NCBI RefSeq assembly: GCF_900444945.1
Contig: NZ_UFRM01000001.1
Span: 382,501-446,500 of the forward strand
DNA length: 64,000 bases
Reading direction: 5' to 3'
DNA from: Actinobacillus lignieresii
Lineage (GTDB): Bacteria > Pseudomonadota > Gammaproteobacteria > Enterobacterales > Pasteurellaceae
A program made the position numbers and the translations under genes. The notes under the pieces were generated by a model. The model was given only the letters and a program-made list of their open reading frames with translations, ran no database searches and had not been told where the DNA came from. The number at the start of each line of letters is the position of its first letter. The stretch's first letter is position 1. This document shows, piece by piece, positions 8,861 to 17,564 of the stretch.

Positions 8861-9346
8861 TTTTTGTTGGTTGAACTCCCGCAGCTTTTTTAGGTAAGCT
8901 ACCTCCGCTTCCAGCTCTAAAATACGATAACGTAAGCGTTCTTCTTCAGTTTTAGGTGGAGGAGGCATTTTCGGGTATTTCGGTTTCATTGTCGGACGAC
9001 CTTTTGGTTTGGGTAATAAGCCGTTTATACCTTGTTCTTCAAAGATGTGCAACCATTGGCTAATCGAACCTGAATTAGCAATACCAAAATGAAGGGAGGC
9101 GCTTTCCGCAGAAAATTGCCCTTTTTTGACCGCTTGTATGACGGTTAATTTGAATTCGGGGGAATATTTTTGCTTCTTACCCATCACCGCTAGTCCATTG
9201 ATTCCGTTGTGATTAAATTGAGCAATCCACCGAGTTAAGGTTTTCTTGGATAATTGAAAATGTCGTTGAGTGAATAAACGGTTTTTGTCATTTTGAAGAT
9301 AAAACTCGATGACTTGTTGTTTGAATAGCGAGTTATATTTAGTCAT
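8837..9346 (-). CDS. IS3-family transposase OrfA (helix-turn-helix protein)
   Basis: DNA-binding subunit of an IS3-family transposase, about 169 residues from MTKYNSLFKQQVIEFYLQ. It has two helix-turn-helix units (about 5-50 and 60-110), then a Pro/Lys stretch and a C-terminal leucine-zipper-like segment (RYRILELEAEVAYLKKL). A longer frame runs into the terminal repeat and flank, so the start is placed at 9346. A run of six A near the end lies where IS3 elements usually shift -1 into OrfB, but OrfB is broken. Confidence 0.85.
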   Translation of the reverse strand: MTKYNSLFKQQVIEFYLQNDKNRLFTQRHFQLSKKTLTRWIAQFNHNGINGLAVMGKKQKYSPEFKLTVIQAVKKGQFSAESASLHFGIANSGSISQWLHIFEEQGINGLLPKPKGRPTMKPKYPKMPPPPKTEEERLRYRILELEAEVAYLKKLREFNQQKMRQKQPS

Positions 9347-9405
9347 AAAAATCTGCACCTTAATCCGTTGGAGGTTTAGTCCAACTTTTGGGGGGCAGAT
9401 CAGAA

Positions 9406-9418
9406 GGCTCCTTGTTTT
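9406..9418. terminator. Right arm of the terminator split by the IS
   Basis: GGCTCCTTGTTTT pairs perfectly with 8214-8226 and overlaps the cca stop codon. With its partner 1.2 kb away it probably no longer folds as a terminator. Confidence 0.8.
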
Positions 9419-10652
9419 ATACATTGGGTTTTATTATTTTTATTGCTGTAATTCGCCGCTTATTCAACTCTTCCCTGATTGCTTTTTTTTCAAAACCGTC
9501 TTGAATCACTGCTTGTACATCTACTTGGGCTGCTACTTTAAAATACCATTTAGCAAGTTCAGCTTGTGGATATTCCCTATTTTCAAAACCTAATCTGCCA
9601 CGAGCATCCGCTTCACAAGCGAGTAAAAAATCACAGAAACGTTGCGGTTTACGCCATATATCAAGTGCATTAAATACTTTTAATACGGTTTCCGGACGCA
9701 GCTCCGCCATTTTATGGCAGTGGGTGTGGTATTCAGTGACCAAAATGGCGAAATCTTTTACGTCTGTTGACACTTTCAGGCGATTTGAAAGTTCTCTAGC
9801 CGGTTTGACACCTTTTACTTCGTGCCCGTAATGATGTGGGAGAATGTCTTTTTCGGTTAACCCTTTGCCTAAATCGTGGCAAAGTGCAGCCCAGAGTAAA
9901 GCGGTCGGATTTTCTGCATTTTTTGCAAGTCTTTTGGCTTGCTCAATTACCAGTAAGGTATGAACCCCACTATCAATTTCAGGGTGATGTTGCTCGGGTT
10001 GAGGTACACCGAATAAGCGATCGAATTCCGGAAATAATACGGCTAATGCGCCGATTTCTCGTAATACTTCAAAATAGATTTGCGGATTATCCGTTGCAAA
10101 GGCTTTTTGAGTTTCTAACCAAACACGCTCGGCGGTAAGGTGTGCCAATTCGCCGCAAGCGGTCATTTCTTGCATTAATTTTACCGTTTCAGGGGCGATC
10201 TTAAAGCCAAGCGAATGGAAACGGGCGGCAAAGCGAGCCACTCTTAAAACCCGTAGCGGATCTTCGCTAAATGCCGGTGAAATATGGCGAAGCAGGCGAT
10301 TGGCTAAATCTTGCTTACCGCAGTAAGGGTCAAAAATTTGACCGCTTGCATCTTGGGCAATCGCATTAATGGTTAAATCTCGGCGGATTAAATCTTGTTC
10401 GAGCGTGACATCCGGCGAAAAGTCGCAGAGAAAACCGTTATAACCGACCCCGTTTTTACGTTCTTGGCGGGCAAGCGCATATTCTTCTTTGGTGTCCGGA
10501 TGTAGAAAAACAGGGAAGTCATTGCCGACTTGCTGATAGCCTTGCGCTAATAATTGTTCGGGCGTTGCGCCGACCACCAGATAATCCCGATCTTTTACCG
10601 GTAAGTTTAATAACTGATCACGGACTGCGCCGCCAACGAGATAAATTTGCAT
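9417..10652 (-). CDS. cca: CCA-adding tRNA nucleotidyltransferase (multifunctional)
   Basis: Adds or repairs the 3' CCA end of tRNAs in the cytoplasm. The 411 residues match the ~412-residue enterobacterial enzyme. It opens with the nucleotidyltransferase motif GGAVRDQLL, with the metal-binding region [10 protein letters not shown], and [10 protein letters not shown] and [17 protein letters not shown] follow. A C-terminal HD domain (LCHDLGKG, about 255-262) gives phosphatase/phosphodiesterase activity. It converges on the znuD-like gene across the IS-split terminator. Confidence 0.96.
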   Translation of the reverse strand: MQIYLVGGAVRDQLLNLPVKDRDYLVVGATPEQLLAQGYQQVGNDFPVFLHPDTKEEYALARQERKNGVGYNGFLCDFSPDVTLEQDLIRRDLTINAIAQDASGQIFDPYCGKQDLANRLLRHISPAFSEDPLRVLRVARFAARFHSLGFKIAPETVKLMQEMTACGELAHLTAERVWLETQKAFATDNPQIYFEVLREIGALAVLFPEFDRLFGVPQPEQHHPEIDSGVHTLLVIEQAKRLAKNAENPTALLWAALCHDLGKGLTEKDILPHHYGHEVKGVKPARELSNRLKVSTDVKDFAILVTEYHTHCHKMAELRPETVLKVFNALDIWRKPQRFCDFLLACEADARGRLGFENREYPQAELAKWYFKVAAQVDVQAVIQDGFEKKAIREELNKRRITAIKIIKPNV

Positions 10653-10700
10653 AGTGTTGTTACTTTTATGAAAGAGGCTCTACTTTGCAGAATGATAAAA

Positions 10701-10739
10701 AAATTTGACCGCTTGTGTTGAGTGCAAGCGGTCAAATTT
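10701..10739. terminator. Terminator built from paired uptake signals
   Basis: AAATTTGACCGCTTG and its exact reverse complement CAAGCGGTCAAATTT flank a short loop. It lies between ppiB and cca, both on the minus strand, and ends ppiB. Confidence 0.85.
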
Positions 10740-10755
10740 CTAATGGATTTTGCGA

Positions 10756-11265
10756 TTAGGCAACGGTAACCGATTCAATTACTACATCTTCAACCGGTAC
10801 GTCTTGGTGGAAGCCTTTGTTGCCGGTTTTCACGCCTTTGATTTTATCAACCACGTCCATACCTTCAACCACTTCGCCGAATACCGCATAGCCCCATTCT
10901 TGTACGATTTGACGACCAAACATTTCTTTTGAACGATAATCTAAGAAAGTATTGTCCGCTACGTTGATAAAGAACTGTGAGCTTGCCGAATGCGGATCGG
11001 ACGTGCGCGCCATGGCAAGCGTGCCGCGTTTGTTGCTTAAGAGGTTGTTCGCTTCGTTTTGAATCGGTGCTTTGGTCGCTTTTTCAATTAAACCCGAAGT
11101 CATACCGCCGCCTTGAATCATAAAGCCGTCAATCACACGGTGGAAAATTGTGCCGTTATAAAAGCCTTCTTTGCAGTAATCTTCAAAGTTTTTTGCGGTT
11201 ACCGGTGCTTTTTCAAAGCTAAGTTCGATTTTAATGTCACCGAAATTCGTATGTAATGTAATCAT
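10756..11265 (-). CDS. ppiB: Peptidyl-prolyl cis-trans isomerase B (cyclophilin)
   Basis: Cytoplasmic cyclophilin that speeds proline isomerisation. At 169 residues without a signal peptide it matches PpiB rather than periplasmic PpiA. Core motifs are [13 protein letters not shown] (catalytic Arg), [17 protein letters not shown] and [16 protein letters not shown]. It is divergent from cysS; the 144-base gap includes an uptake-signal core. Confidence 0.95.
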   Translation of the reverse strand: MITLHTNFGDIKIELSFEKAPVTAKNFEDYCKEGFYNGTIFHRVIDGFMIQGGGMTSGLIEKATKAPIQNEANNLLSNKRGTLAMARTSDPHSASSQFFINVADNTFLDYRSKEMFGRQIVQEWGYAVFGEVVEGMDVVDKIKGVKTGNKGFHQDVPVEDVVIESVTVA

Positions 11266-11409
11266 TTGGATTTCCTTATAAAAGAGAAAGGGAAGTTTAG
11301 TGTGCTATTATTAAAAAGTTTACGGGAAATTGCAAAAAAATCTCAAAATTAGACCGCTTATTCGCTATACTTCTCAACATTGCGATAACAAATCAGTACA
11401 GAGGATACT

Positions 11410-12789
11410 ATGCTCAAAATTTATAACACTTTAAAACGTGAAAAAGAAGAATTTAAACCGATTAACCCGAACCAAGTTGGTATGTATGTCTGCGGCGTTA
11501 CGGTTTACGATCTCTGTCACTTTGGGCACGGACGTACCTTTGTTTCATTTGACGTGATTGCACGTTATTTACGTTATTTAGGCTATAACTTGCGTTATGT
11601 GCGTAACATTACCGATGTGGACGATAAAATCATCAAACGAGCGTTAGAAAATAACGAAACTTGCGATCAATTAGTCGAGCGTATGATTGCTGAAATGCAT
11701 AAAGATTTTGATGATCTGAATATTCTTCGCCCGGACGTTGAGCCTCGTGCGACCAAACATATCCCGGAAATTGTGGCGATGGTGGAAAAACTGATCGCAA
11801 ACGGTCACGCTTACGTAGCGGCGGACGGCGACGTGATGTTTGATGTGGAAAGTTTCAAAAAATACGGTGCGTTATCTCGCCAAAATTTAGAACAATTACA
11901 AGCCGGCGCACGTGTTGAAATTAAATCGGTGAAGAAAAATCCGATGGACTTCGTGTTATGGAAAATGTCGAAAGAAGGTGAGCCGAGCTGGCAAAGCCCG
12001 TGGGGCAACGGTCGCCCGGGTTGGCATATCGAATGTTCGGCAATGAACAGCAAAGAGTTAGGCGAACATTTTGATATTCACGGCGGCGGTTCGGATTTAA
12101 TGTTCCCACACCACGAAAACGAAATTGCGCAATCTTGCTGCGCACACGGCGGCGATTATGTTAATTACTGGTTACACACCGGTATGCTGACGATTGACGA
12201 TGAGAAAATGTCAAAATCGCTCGGTAATTTCTTCACGATTCGCACCATGTTAGAAAAATATGAATCGGAAACTTTACGTTATTTCTTCTTAACCGCGCAT
12301 TATCGTAGCCTATTAAATTACAGCTTAGATAATTTAGATTTGGCACGTTCGGCGTTAGAGCGTTTATATACCTCATTACGCGGTTGCGATTTATCGGTTG
12401 AGGTTGCCGGCGGCGAGCAGTATGTCGAAGCGTTTAAAGCGGCAATGGACGATGATTTCAATACACCGGGCGCATTAGCGGTGTTATTTGAAATTGCACG
12501 TGAAGTGAATAAACTCAAAACCGAAGATATGGCGAAAGCGAACGGTTTAGCGGTACGTTTAAAAGAATTAGCCGGCGTATTAGGTTTACTCTATCAAGAT
12601 CCGGAAGCGTTTTTACAAGGCGATACGAACAATGATGAAGTCGCAGAAATTGAAGCGTTAATCAAACAACGCAACGAAGCAAAAGCCGCGAAAAACTGGG
12701 CGGTTGCCGATGAAGTGCGTGATAAGCTAAAAGCAATGAATATCGTGCTGGAAGACACGCCAAACGGCACAACGTGGCGTAAAGCATAA
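11410..12789 (+). CDS. cysS: Cysteinyl-tRNA synthetase
   Basis: Charges tRNA-Cys. The 459 residues match the family (461 in E. coli). The class I signatures are present as CHFGHGRTF (HIGH box, about 37-45) and EKMSKSLGN (KMSKS box, about 265). Zinc-binding residues are at [15 protein letters not shown] and the HHENE region. ATG at 11410 follows GAGGA. It ends in its own terminator and is divergent from ppiB. Confidence 0.97.
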   Translation: MLKIYNTLKREKEEFKPINPNQVGMYVCGVTVYDLCHFGHGRTFVSFDVIARYLRYLGYNLRYVRNITDVDDKIIKRALENNETCDQLVERMIAEMHKDFDDLNILRPDVEPRATKHIPEIVAMVEKLIANGHAYVAADGDVMFDVESFKKYGALSRQNLEQLQAGARVEIKSVKKNPMDFVLWKMSKEGEPSWQSPWGNGRPGWHIECSAMNSKELGEHFDIHGGGSDLMFPHHENEIAQSCCAHGGDYVNYWLHTGMLTIDDEKMSKSLGNFFTIRTMLEKYESETLRYFFLTAHYRSLLNYSLDNLDLARSALERLYTSLRGCDLSVEVAGGEQYVEAFKAAMDDDFNTPGALAVLFEIAREVNKLKTEDMAKANGLAVRLKELAGVLGLLYQDPEAFLQGDTNNDEVAEIEALIKQRNEAKAAKNWAVADEVRDKLKAMNIVLEDTPNGTTWRKA

Positions 12790-12807
12790 GCCTTAGCGAT
12801 GAAATAG

Positions 12808-12855
12808 CAAGCGGTTGAATTTGTAAAAAATCTTGCAAATCCAACCGCTTTTTTC
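12808..12855 (+). terminator. cysS terminator with paired uptake-signal cores
   Basis: AAGCGGTTG pairs with CAACCGCTT, with AAATTT-like extensions, and is followed by a T run after 12849. Confidence 0.85.
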
Positions 12856-12918
12856 GTTCTTAGAATGATTAGTTGCTTTTTTATTCTTTTTTGATATAAA
12901 AAAATTAGTTTAGTGAAT

Positions 12919-12946
12919 TGACATAGCAATCTAGACGTCTAAAATA
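12919..12946 (+). promoter_or_regulatory. metNIQ promoter with MetJ operator in the spacer
   Basis: TTGACA (12919-12924) and TAAAAT (12941-12946) are 16 bases apart, a good sigma-70 pair. The spacer and -10 edge contain a perfect met box AGACGTCT (12934-12941) and an adjoining weaker box AGCAATCT (12926-12933, 5 of 8). MetJ with S-adenosylmethionine binds two or more adjacent boxes, so methionine repression of the transporter is expected. Confidence 0.82.
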
Positions 12947-12986
12947 ACTAACGAATTTAATTGATAGATAATGTGGATATAGAGTT

Positions 12987-14021
12987 ATGATTCAGCTGAA
13001 AAATATCAGCAAACAGTTTGAGGTAAAGGGTAAAAAGATTACCGCCTTAGACAACGTAAACCTTGAGGTGCCGAAGGGAACGATTTACGGCGTTATCGGG
13101 GCGAGTGGAGCGGGTAAAAGTACCCTCATTCGCTGTGTGAATTTACTTGAACGTCCGACAATCGGTAGTGTGATTGTGGACGGGCAGGATTTGACCGCAA
13201 TGTCGGAAAAAGAGTTGATTTTAGCTCGCCGTAATATTGCGATGATTTTCCAGCACTTTAATTTGTTGGCATCACATACGGTATATGAAAATATCGCATT
13301 ACCGCTTACGTTGAGCAATACGCCGAAAGATCAGATCGAGAAGAAAGTAAACGAATTGATTGAATTGGTCGGCTTAACCGAACGTAAAGACGTTTATCCG
13401 AGCAATTTATCCGGCGGTCAGAAGCAACGTGTCGCAATCGCCCGTGCGTTGGCAAGTGATCCGCACGTTTTATTATGCGATGAAGCGACAAGTGCGTTAG
13501 ATCCGGCGACTACACAATCGATTTTACAGCTATTAAAAGACATTAATAAGCGGTTAGGCTTAACCATTTTATTGATTACCCATGAAATGGAAGTGGTAAA
13601 ACGTATTTGTGATCGAGTGGCGGTGATCGATAAAGGGCAATTAATTGAAACCGGTTCGGTGAGTGAGATTTTCTCCAATCCGAAAACGGAACTGGCGCAG
13701 AAATTTATTCAATCGACATTCCATTACGAATTACCGGCGGAATATACCGAGCAACTTTCCGAACATCCGACACCGAACGGTAAACCGATTATTAAATTTG
13801 AATTTACCGGTCGTTCGGTGGATGCGCCGTTACTTTCCATCGTATCGAAAAAATTTGGCATTGATTTCAGTATTTTAATGTCGCAAATCGATTATGCGGG
13901 TGGGGTAAAATTCGGTTTTGTGATTGCGGAAGTGACCGGTAATAACGATTCGATTGCAGAAGCGAAATTCTATTTGATTGATAATAAAGTAAAAGTGGAG
14001 GTGCTTGGTTATGTGGGATAG
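12987..14021 (+). CDS. metN: Methionine ABC transporter ATP-binding protein
   Basis: ATPase of the D/L-methionine importer at the inner face of the cytoplasmic membrane. In its 344 residues are Walker [10 protein letters not shown] (about 38-46), Q-loop FQHFNLLA, signature LSGGQKQR, Walker [13 protein letters not shown] and H-loop LLITHEME. The C-terminal ~100 residues form the ACT-like regulatory NIL domain typical of MetN. It overlaps metI by 11 bases and is preceded by a met-box promoter. Confidence 0.96.
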   Translation: MIQLKNISKQFEVKGKKITALDNVNLEVPKGTIYGVIGASGAGKSTLIRCVNLLERPTIGSVIVDGQDLTAMSEKELILARRNIAMIFQHFNLLASHTVYENIALPLTLSNTPKDQIEKKVNELIELVGLTERKDVYPSNLSGGQKQRVAIARALASDPHVLLCDEATSALDPATTQSILQLLKDINKRLGLTILLITHEMEVVKRICDRVAVIDKGQLIETGSVSEIFSNPKTELAQKFIQSTFHYELPAEYTEQLSEHPTPNGKPIIKFEFTGRSVDAPLLSIVSKKFGIDFSILMSQIDYAGGVKFGFVIAEVTGNNDSIAEAKFYLIDNKVKVEVLGYVG

Positions 14022-14688
14022 CTTTATGCAAGAACTCACACCTCAAATGTGGGGCTTAGTTGGCACTTCAACGCTTGAAACGCTCTATATGGGCTTTGCG
14101 GCGACTTTACTTGCCGTGGTAGTCGGTTTGCCGATCGGTTTTCTGGCATTTTTAACCGGTAAAGGAGAGATTTTAGAGAATCCGCGTTTACATCAAGTAT
14201 TAGATGTGATTATTAATATCGGTCGTTCCGTACCGTTTATTATTTTGTTAGTCGTGTTGTTACCTTTTACCCGTTTATTAGTGGGGACAACGCTCGGTAC
14301 AACGGCGGCGATTGTGCCGTTAAGCGTTTCGGCAATTCCGTTTTTTGCGCGTTTAACTTCCAATGCGTTATTAGAAATTCCGGCGGGTTTAACCGAAGCG
14401 GCGAAATCGATGGGCGCAACGAATTGGCAAGTGGTCAGTAAATTTTATCTACCGGAATCACTGCCGATTTTAATCAATGGTATCACATTAACTTTAGTCG
14501 CTTTAATCGGTTATTCGGCAATGGCGGGTGCGGTCGGCGGCGGCGGTTTGGGTAACCTTGCCATCAGTTACGGTGAACACCGAAATATGGTCTATGTAAA
14601 ATGGATTTCAACAATTATTATCGTAGCGATTGTGATGATCAGCCAAAAAATCGGTGATGATCTTGCAAAACGTTACGATCATCGTTAA
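14011..14688 (+). CDS. metI: Methionine ABC transporter permease
   Basis: Membrane subunit of the methionine importer, about 225 residues with five hydrophobic segments and the permease EAA loop ([21 protein letters not shown]). ATG at 14011 is chosen because GGAGGT lies eight bases upstream and it starts MWDSFMQ; a TTG two codons earlier is also possible. It overlaps the metN end, indicating translational coupling. Confidence 0.95.
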   Translation: MWDSFMQELTPQMWGLVGTSTLETLYMGFAATLLAVVVGLPIGFLAFLTGKGEILENPRLHQVLDVIINIGRSVPFIILLVVLLPFTRLLVGTTLGTTAAIVPLSVSAIPFFARLTSNALLEIPAGLTEAAKSMGATNWQVVSKFYLPESLPILINGITLTLVALIGYSAMAGAVGGGGLGNLAISYGEHRNMVYVKWISTIIIVAIVMISQKIGDDLAKRYDHR

Positions 14689-14713
14689 ACACAACATTAA
14701 AAGGGGTCTTCCT

Positions 14714-15535
14714 ATGAATTTTAAGAAAGTATTGGGTGTGGCGTTAGTGTCGGCTTTGGCATTAACCGGTTGTAAAGAAGAGAAGAAAGCGGATGCGCCT
14801 GCGGCACAAGCAGCTTCAAAAATTAAAGTCGGCGTAATGTCCGGTCCGGAACATACCGTTGCGGAAAAAGCGGCGCAAGTAGCTAAACAAAAATACGGTT
14901 TAGACGTTGAATTCGTATTATTCAATGACTATGCGCTACCGAATACGGCGGTAAGCAAAGGCGATTTAGATGCGAACGCTTTCCAGCACAAACCGTATTT
15001 AGATAAAGACAGCCAATCAAAAGGCTTAACTAACCTTGAAATCGTCGGTAATACTTTCGTATTCCCGCTTGCCGGTTATTCTAAAAAAATTAAAAACGTT
15101 GCTGAGCTAGCGGAAGGCGCGGTAGTTGCAGTACCTAACGACCCTTCAAACCTTGCGCGCGCATTAATCCTTTTAGAGAAACAAGGCTTAATTAAGTTAA
15201 AAGACAATACCAACCTGTTCTCAACCACATTAGATATTGTTGAAAATCCGAAAAAATTAAACATTAAAGAAGTAGATACTTCAGTAGCGGCCAAAGCGTT
15301 AGATGATGTGGATTTAGCGGTGGTAAACAATACTTACGCAGGTCAAGTCGGTTTAAGTGCGAATGACGGTATTTTTGTAGAAGATAAAGATTCTCCGTAT
15401 GTAAATATCATTGTGGCGCGTAAAGACAACAAAGACAGCGAAGCGGTGAAAAACTTTGTGAAATCATTCCAAACCGAAGAAGTGTTCGGCGAAGCGCAAA
15501 AACACTTTAAAGACGGTGTGGTAAAAGGTTGGTAA
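14714..15535 (+). CDS. metQ: Methionine-binding lipoprotein, first copy
   Basis: Substrate-binding lipoprotein of the methionine importer. The 273 residues begin MNFKKVLGVALVSALALTGC with a lipobox LTGC (Cys 20), then a NlpA/MetQ fold (KVGVMSGPEHTV, GDLDANAFQHKPYL, DVDLAVVNNTYAGQ, DSPYVNIIVARKDN). An in-frame upstream start is rejected because it lies before the AGGGG ribosome site. A second, clearly related gene lies 113 bases downstream behind a hairpin. Confidence 0.95.
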   Translation: MNFKKVLGVALVSALALTGCKEEKKADAPAAQAASKIKVGVMSGPEHTVAEKAAQVAKQKYGLDVEFVLFNDYALPNTAVSKGDLDANAFQHKPYLDKDSQSKGLTNLEIVGNTFVFPLAGYSKKIKNVAELAEGAVVAVPNDPSNLARALILLEKQGLIKLKDNTNLFSTTLDIVENPKKLNIKEVDTSVAAKALDDVDLAVVNNTYAGQVGLSANDGIFVEDKDSPYVNIIVARKDNKDSEAVKNFVKSFQTEEVFGEAQKHFKDGVVKGW

Positions 15536-15561
15536 TCATTCGTTGATTACAAGTATCGTTA

Positions 15562-15627
15562 AACAAGCGGTGAAATTTAAACTAAATTTTGCAAAAGTAT
15601 AGGAAAATTTTACCGCTTGTTTTTTAT
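15562..15627 (+). terminator. Hairpin between the two metQ copies
   Basis: AACAAGCGGT (15562-15571) pairs with ACCGCTTGTT (15612-15621), extended by AAATTT-type bases, then a T run. It carries a complete uptake signal and may end or attenuate transcription before the second metQ. Confidence 0.8.
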
Positions 15628-15648
15628 CCAGATTAAGAGGTTTTATCT

Positions 15649-16467
15649 ATGAATTTAAAGAAATTATTCGGCTTAGTCGTTGTTTCGGCGTTAGCATTAA
15701 CCGGTTGTAAAGAAGAGAAAGCGGCAGATACGGCGAAAGCAGAAGCAAGAACATTAACCGTTGGCGTGATGCAAGGCCCTGAAGCGCAAGTAAACGAAGT
15801 AGCGGCACGTATCGCTAAAGAAAAATATAACTTAGATGTGAAGTTGGTTGAATTTAGTGAATATACTCAACCGAACTACGCATTAAGCCACGGCGATTTG
15901 GATGTGAATGCGTTCCAATCCGTACCGTTCTTTGAACGCGAAATGAAAGAGAAAGGCTATAAATTTGTTGCGCAAGCAAATACCTTTGTGTTTCCAATTG
16001 CAGGCTACTCTAAAACGGTTAAAGCGATTGCCGATTTAAAAGAAGGTGCCAAAATTGCGATTTCAAATGAGTTAAGTACGGCGGGTCGTTCCTTACTCTT
16101 GTTACAAGCAAACGGCGTGATCAAATTAAAAGATCCGACAAATCTTTATGCAACGGAAGTGGATATTGTTGAAAATCCGAAGAATGTCAAAATCAGCCAA
16201 ATTGATACGGCATTATTAACACGCGCGTTAGACGATGTGGATCTCGCAATTATTAACAATAACTATGCCGGTCAAGCGGGTCTAACACCGGAAAAAGACG
16301 GTGTGATTGTGGAAGCGAAAGATTCTCCGTATGTGAATTTGATCGTGTCTCGTGAAGACAACAAAGACAATCCGGCAATTAAAGACTTTATCAAAGCGTT
16401 CCAAACCGAAGAAGTGTACCAAGAAGCACTTAAACACTTCCCGGGCGGTATTGTAAAAGGCTGGTAA
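15649..16467 (+). CDS. metQ: Methionine-binding lipoprotein, second tandem copy
   Basis: A 272-residue paralogue of the gene just upstream. It shares the start MNLKKLFGLVVVSALALTGC, the lipobox Cys at 20 and the motifs GDLDVNAFQSVPFF, DIVENPK, DDVDLAIINNNYAGQAG and FQTEEVYQEALKHFPGGIVKGW. Divergence is moderate, so the duplication is not recent. It may bind another form or derivative, for example D-methionine, sulfoxide or a dipeptide. Expression could come from readthrough past the intervening hairpin. Confidence 0.92.
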   Translation: MNLKKLFGLVVVSALALTGCKEEKAADTAKAEARTLTVGVMQGPEAQVNEVAARIAKEKYNLDVKLVEFSEYTQPNYALSHGDLDVNAFQSVPFFEREMKEKGYKFVAQANTFVFPIAGYSKTVKAIADLKEGAKIAISNELSTAGRSLLLLQANGVIKLKDPTNLYATEVDIVENPKNVKISQIDTALLTRALDDVDLAIINNNYAGQAGLTPEKDGVIVEAKDSPYVNLIVSREDNKDNPAIKDFIKAFQTEEVYQEALKHFPGGIVKGW

Positions 16468-16473
16468 TAAACG

Positions 16474-16520
16474 ATAAGCGGTAAAATTTTGTAGGTTTTT
16501 TGCAAAAAATTACCGCTTAT
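16474..16520. terminator. Bidirectional terminator after the metQ pair
   Basis: ATAAGCGGTAA pairs with TTACCGCTTAT between the convergent metQ and LysR genes, with T-rich flanks on both sides. Confidence 0.8.
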
Positions 16521-16521
16521 T

Positions 16522-17406
16522 TTATTCCTTAAGCGTATCAATCACACATTTCAATGCAGGCGAAATATTTCGGTGCGGATAATAAAGATGAAAACCAGTA
16601 AATGTATAGCTAAACTCACTTAATACTTGAATTAGCTCACCTTTTTCCAATTCTTTTTGAACCGAATCTTTACAAATATAACCTAGTCCCAATCCTAACT
16701 TTGCTGCATCTCGAATCGAATAATCATTAGAAAATGTCCACTGTCCTTGTGTTTTAATTTGAACGTGCTCGTGATTGACGATGAAGTCCCAGTGATACAT
16801 CGCACCACTCGCATAACGATAATTTAAGCATTGATGATGAGCTAAATCAGAAGGTGTTCTTGGAAATCCGTGAGTATGAAAATAATCAGGTGATCCAATA
16901 ACCGCCATTTCTTCATCGTTACTAATTCTGACTGCAATCATTCCTTCAGCAACTAAATCGCCAAAGCGAACACCAGCATCAAACTGCTCGGAAATAATGT
17001 CGGAAAATGCAGTATCGCTGATTAATTCGAGTTGAATCTCAGGATATCGTGTTTGAAATTTAGCAAGTTTAGGTAATAACACTTTATCAATCGCATATTG
17101 TGAAGCAGTGATTCTTACCTGTCCAGAAGGTGTTTGACGGTAATGTCCCAGCATCGCTAATTCGTGATCGAGTTTAGAAAATGTTTGTTCAGCGGTTTGA
17201 AAAAGCTGGTTACCAGCGTGAGTGAGTGATAATCGGCGAGTGGTTCGGGCGAAGAGTTGTACGCCTAAACGAGATTCCAGCTGTTTAATGGTACGGCTTA
17301 ACGCAGATTGTGAGATGCCAAGTTTAGTCGCTGCTTTGGTGAAATTCTGTTCCCGTGCAACACATAAAAACGCATACAGATCGTTATAGTTTTCTCGTTG
17401 AAGCAT
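16522..17406 (-). CDS. LysR-family transcriptional regulator
   Basis: DNA-binding regulator of 294 residues. An N-terminal winged helix-turn-helix (TKAATKLGISQSALSRTIKQ, about 22-41) is followed by a substrate-binding domain (VRITASQYAIDKVLLPKL, DAGVRFG, LGLGYICKDSVQKELEKGEL). It is transcribed away from the alpha/beta hydrolase gene, with 158 bases between them, the usual layout for a LysR protein and its target. The inducer is unknown. Confidence 0.92.
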   Translation of the reverse strand: MLQRENYNDLYAFLCVAREQNFTKAATKLGISQSALSRTIKQLESRLGVQLFARTTRRLSLTHAGNQLFQTAEQTFSKLDHELAMLGHYRQTPSGQVRITASQYAIDKVLLPKLAKFQTRYPEIQLELISDTAFSDIISEQFDAGVRFGDLVAEGMIAVRISNDEEMAVIGSPDYFHTHGFPRTPSDLAHHQCLNYRYASGAMYHWDFIVNHEHVQIKTQGQWTFSNDYSIRDAAKLGLGLGYICKDSVQKELEKGELIQVLSEFSYTFTGFHLYYPHRNISPALKCVIDTLKE

Positions 17407-17564
17407 AATATCAATCTTGTGGTAAAAAATGGGAGAAATTTAACCGCTATTTTACCTGATTTAGAACCTGAGTGAATAAATGTTATTGAATTTTTGGTCA
17501 TTATCATTTGAATGGAAATTTTTATAATGTACACATCTTTTGAAATGATTAATGAGGAAAGCAA

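Larger units (their letters stand above)
8233..9402 (-). mobile_element. IS3-family (IS150-like) insertion sequence, internally deleted
   Basis: The 1170-bp element has 26-bp terminal inverted repeats with three mismatches (8233-8258, TGATCTGACCCC...; 9377-9402), flanked by a 3-bp direct repeat GAA (8230-8232 and 9403-9405). IS3-family elements of this type are usually about 1.4-1.5 kb. The shortfall is explained by an internal deletion in orfB. OrfA is intact. It lies in the loop of a terminator between the znuD-like gene and cca. Confidence 0.92.

Noticed and set aside
1940..9402. Intact composite transposon carrying the slam-znuD block
   Set aside because: The two IS remnants are in opposite orientation with very different decay, and no outer target duplication links them.
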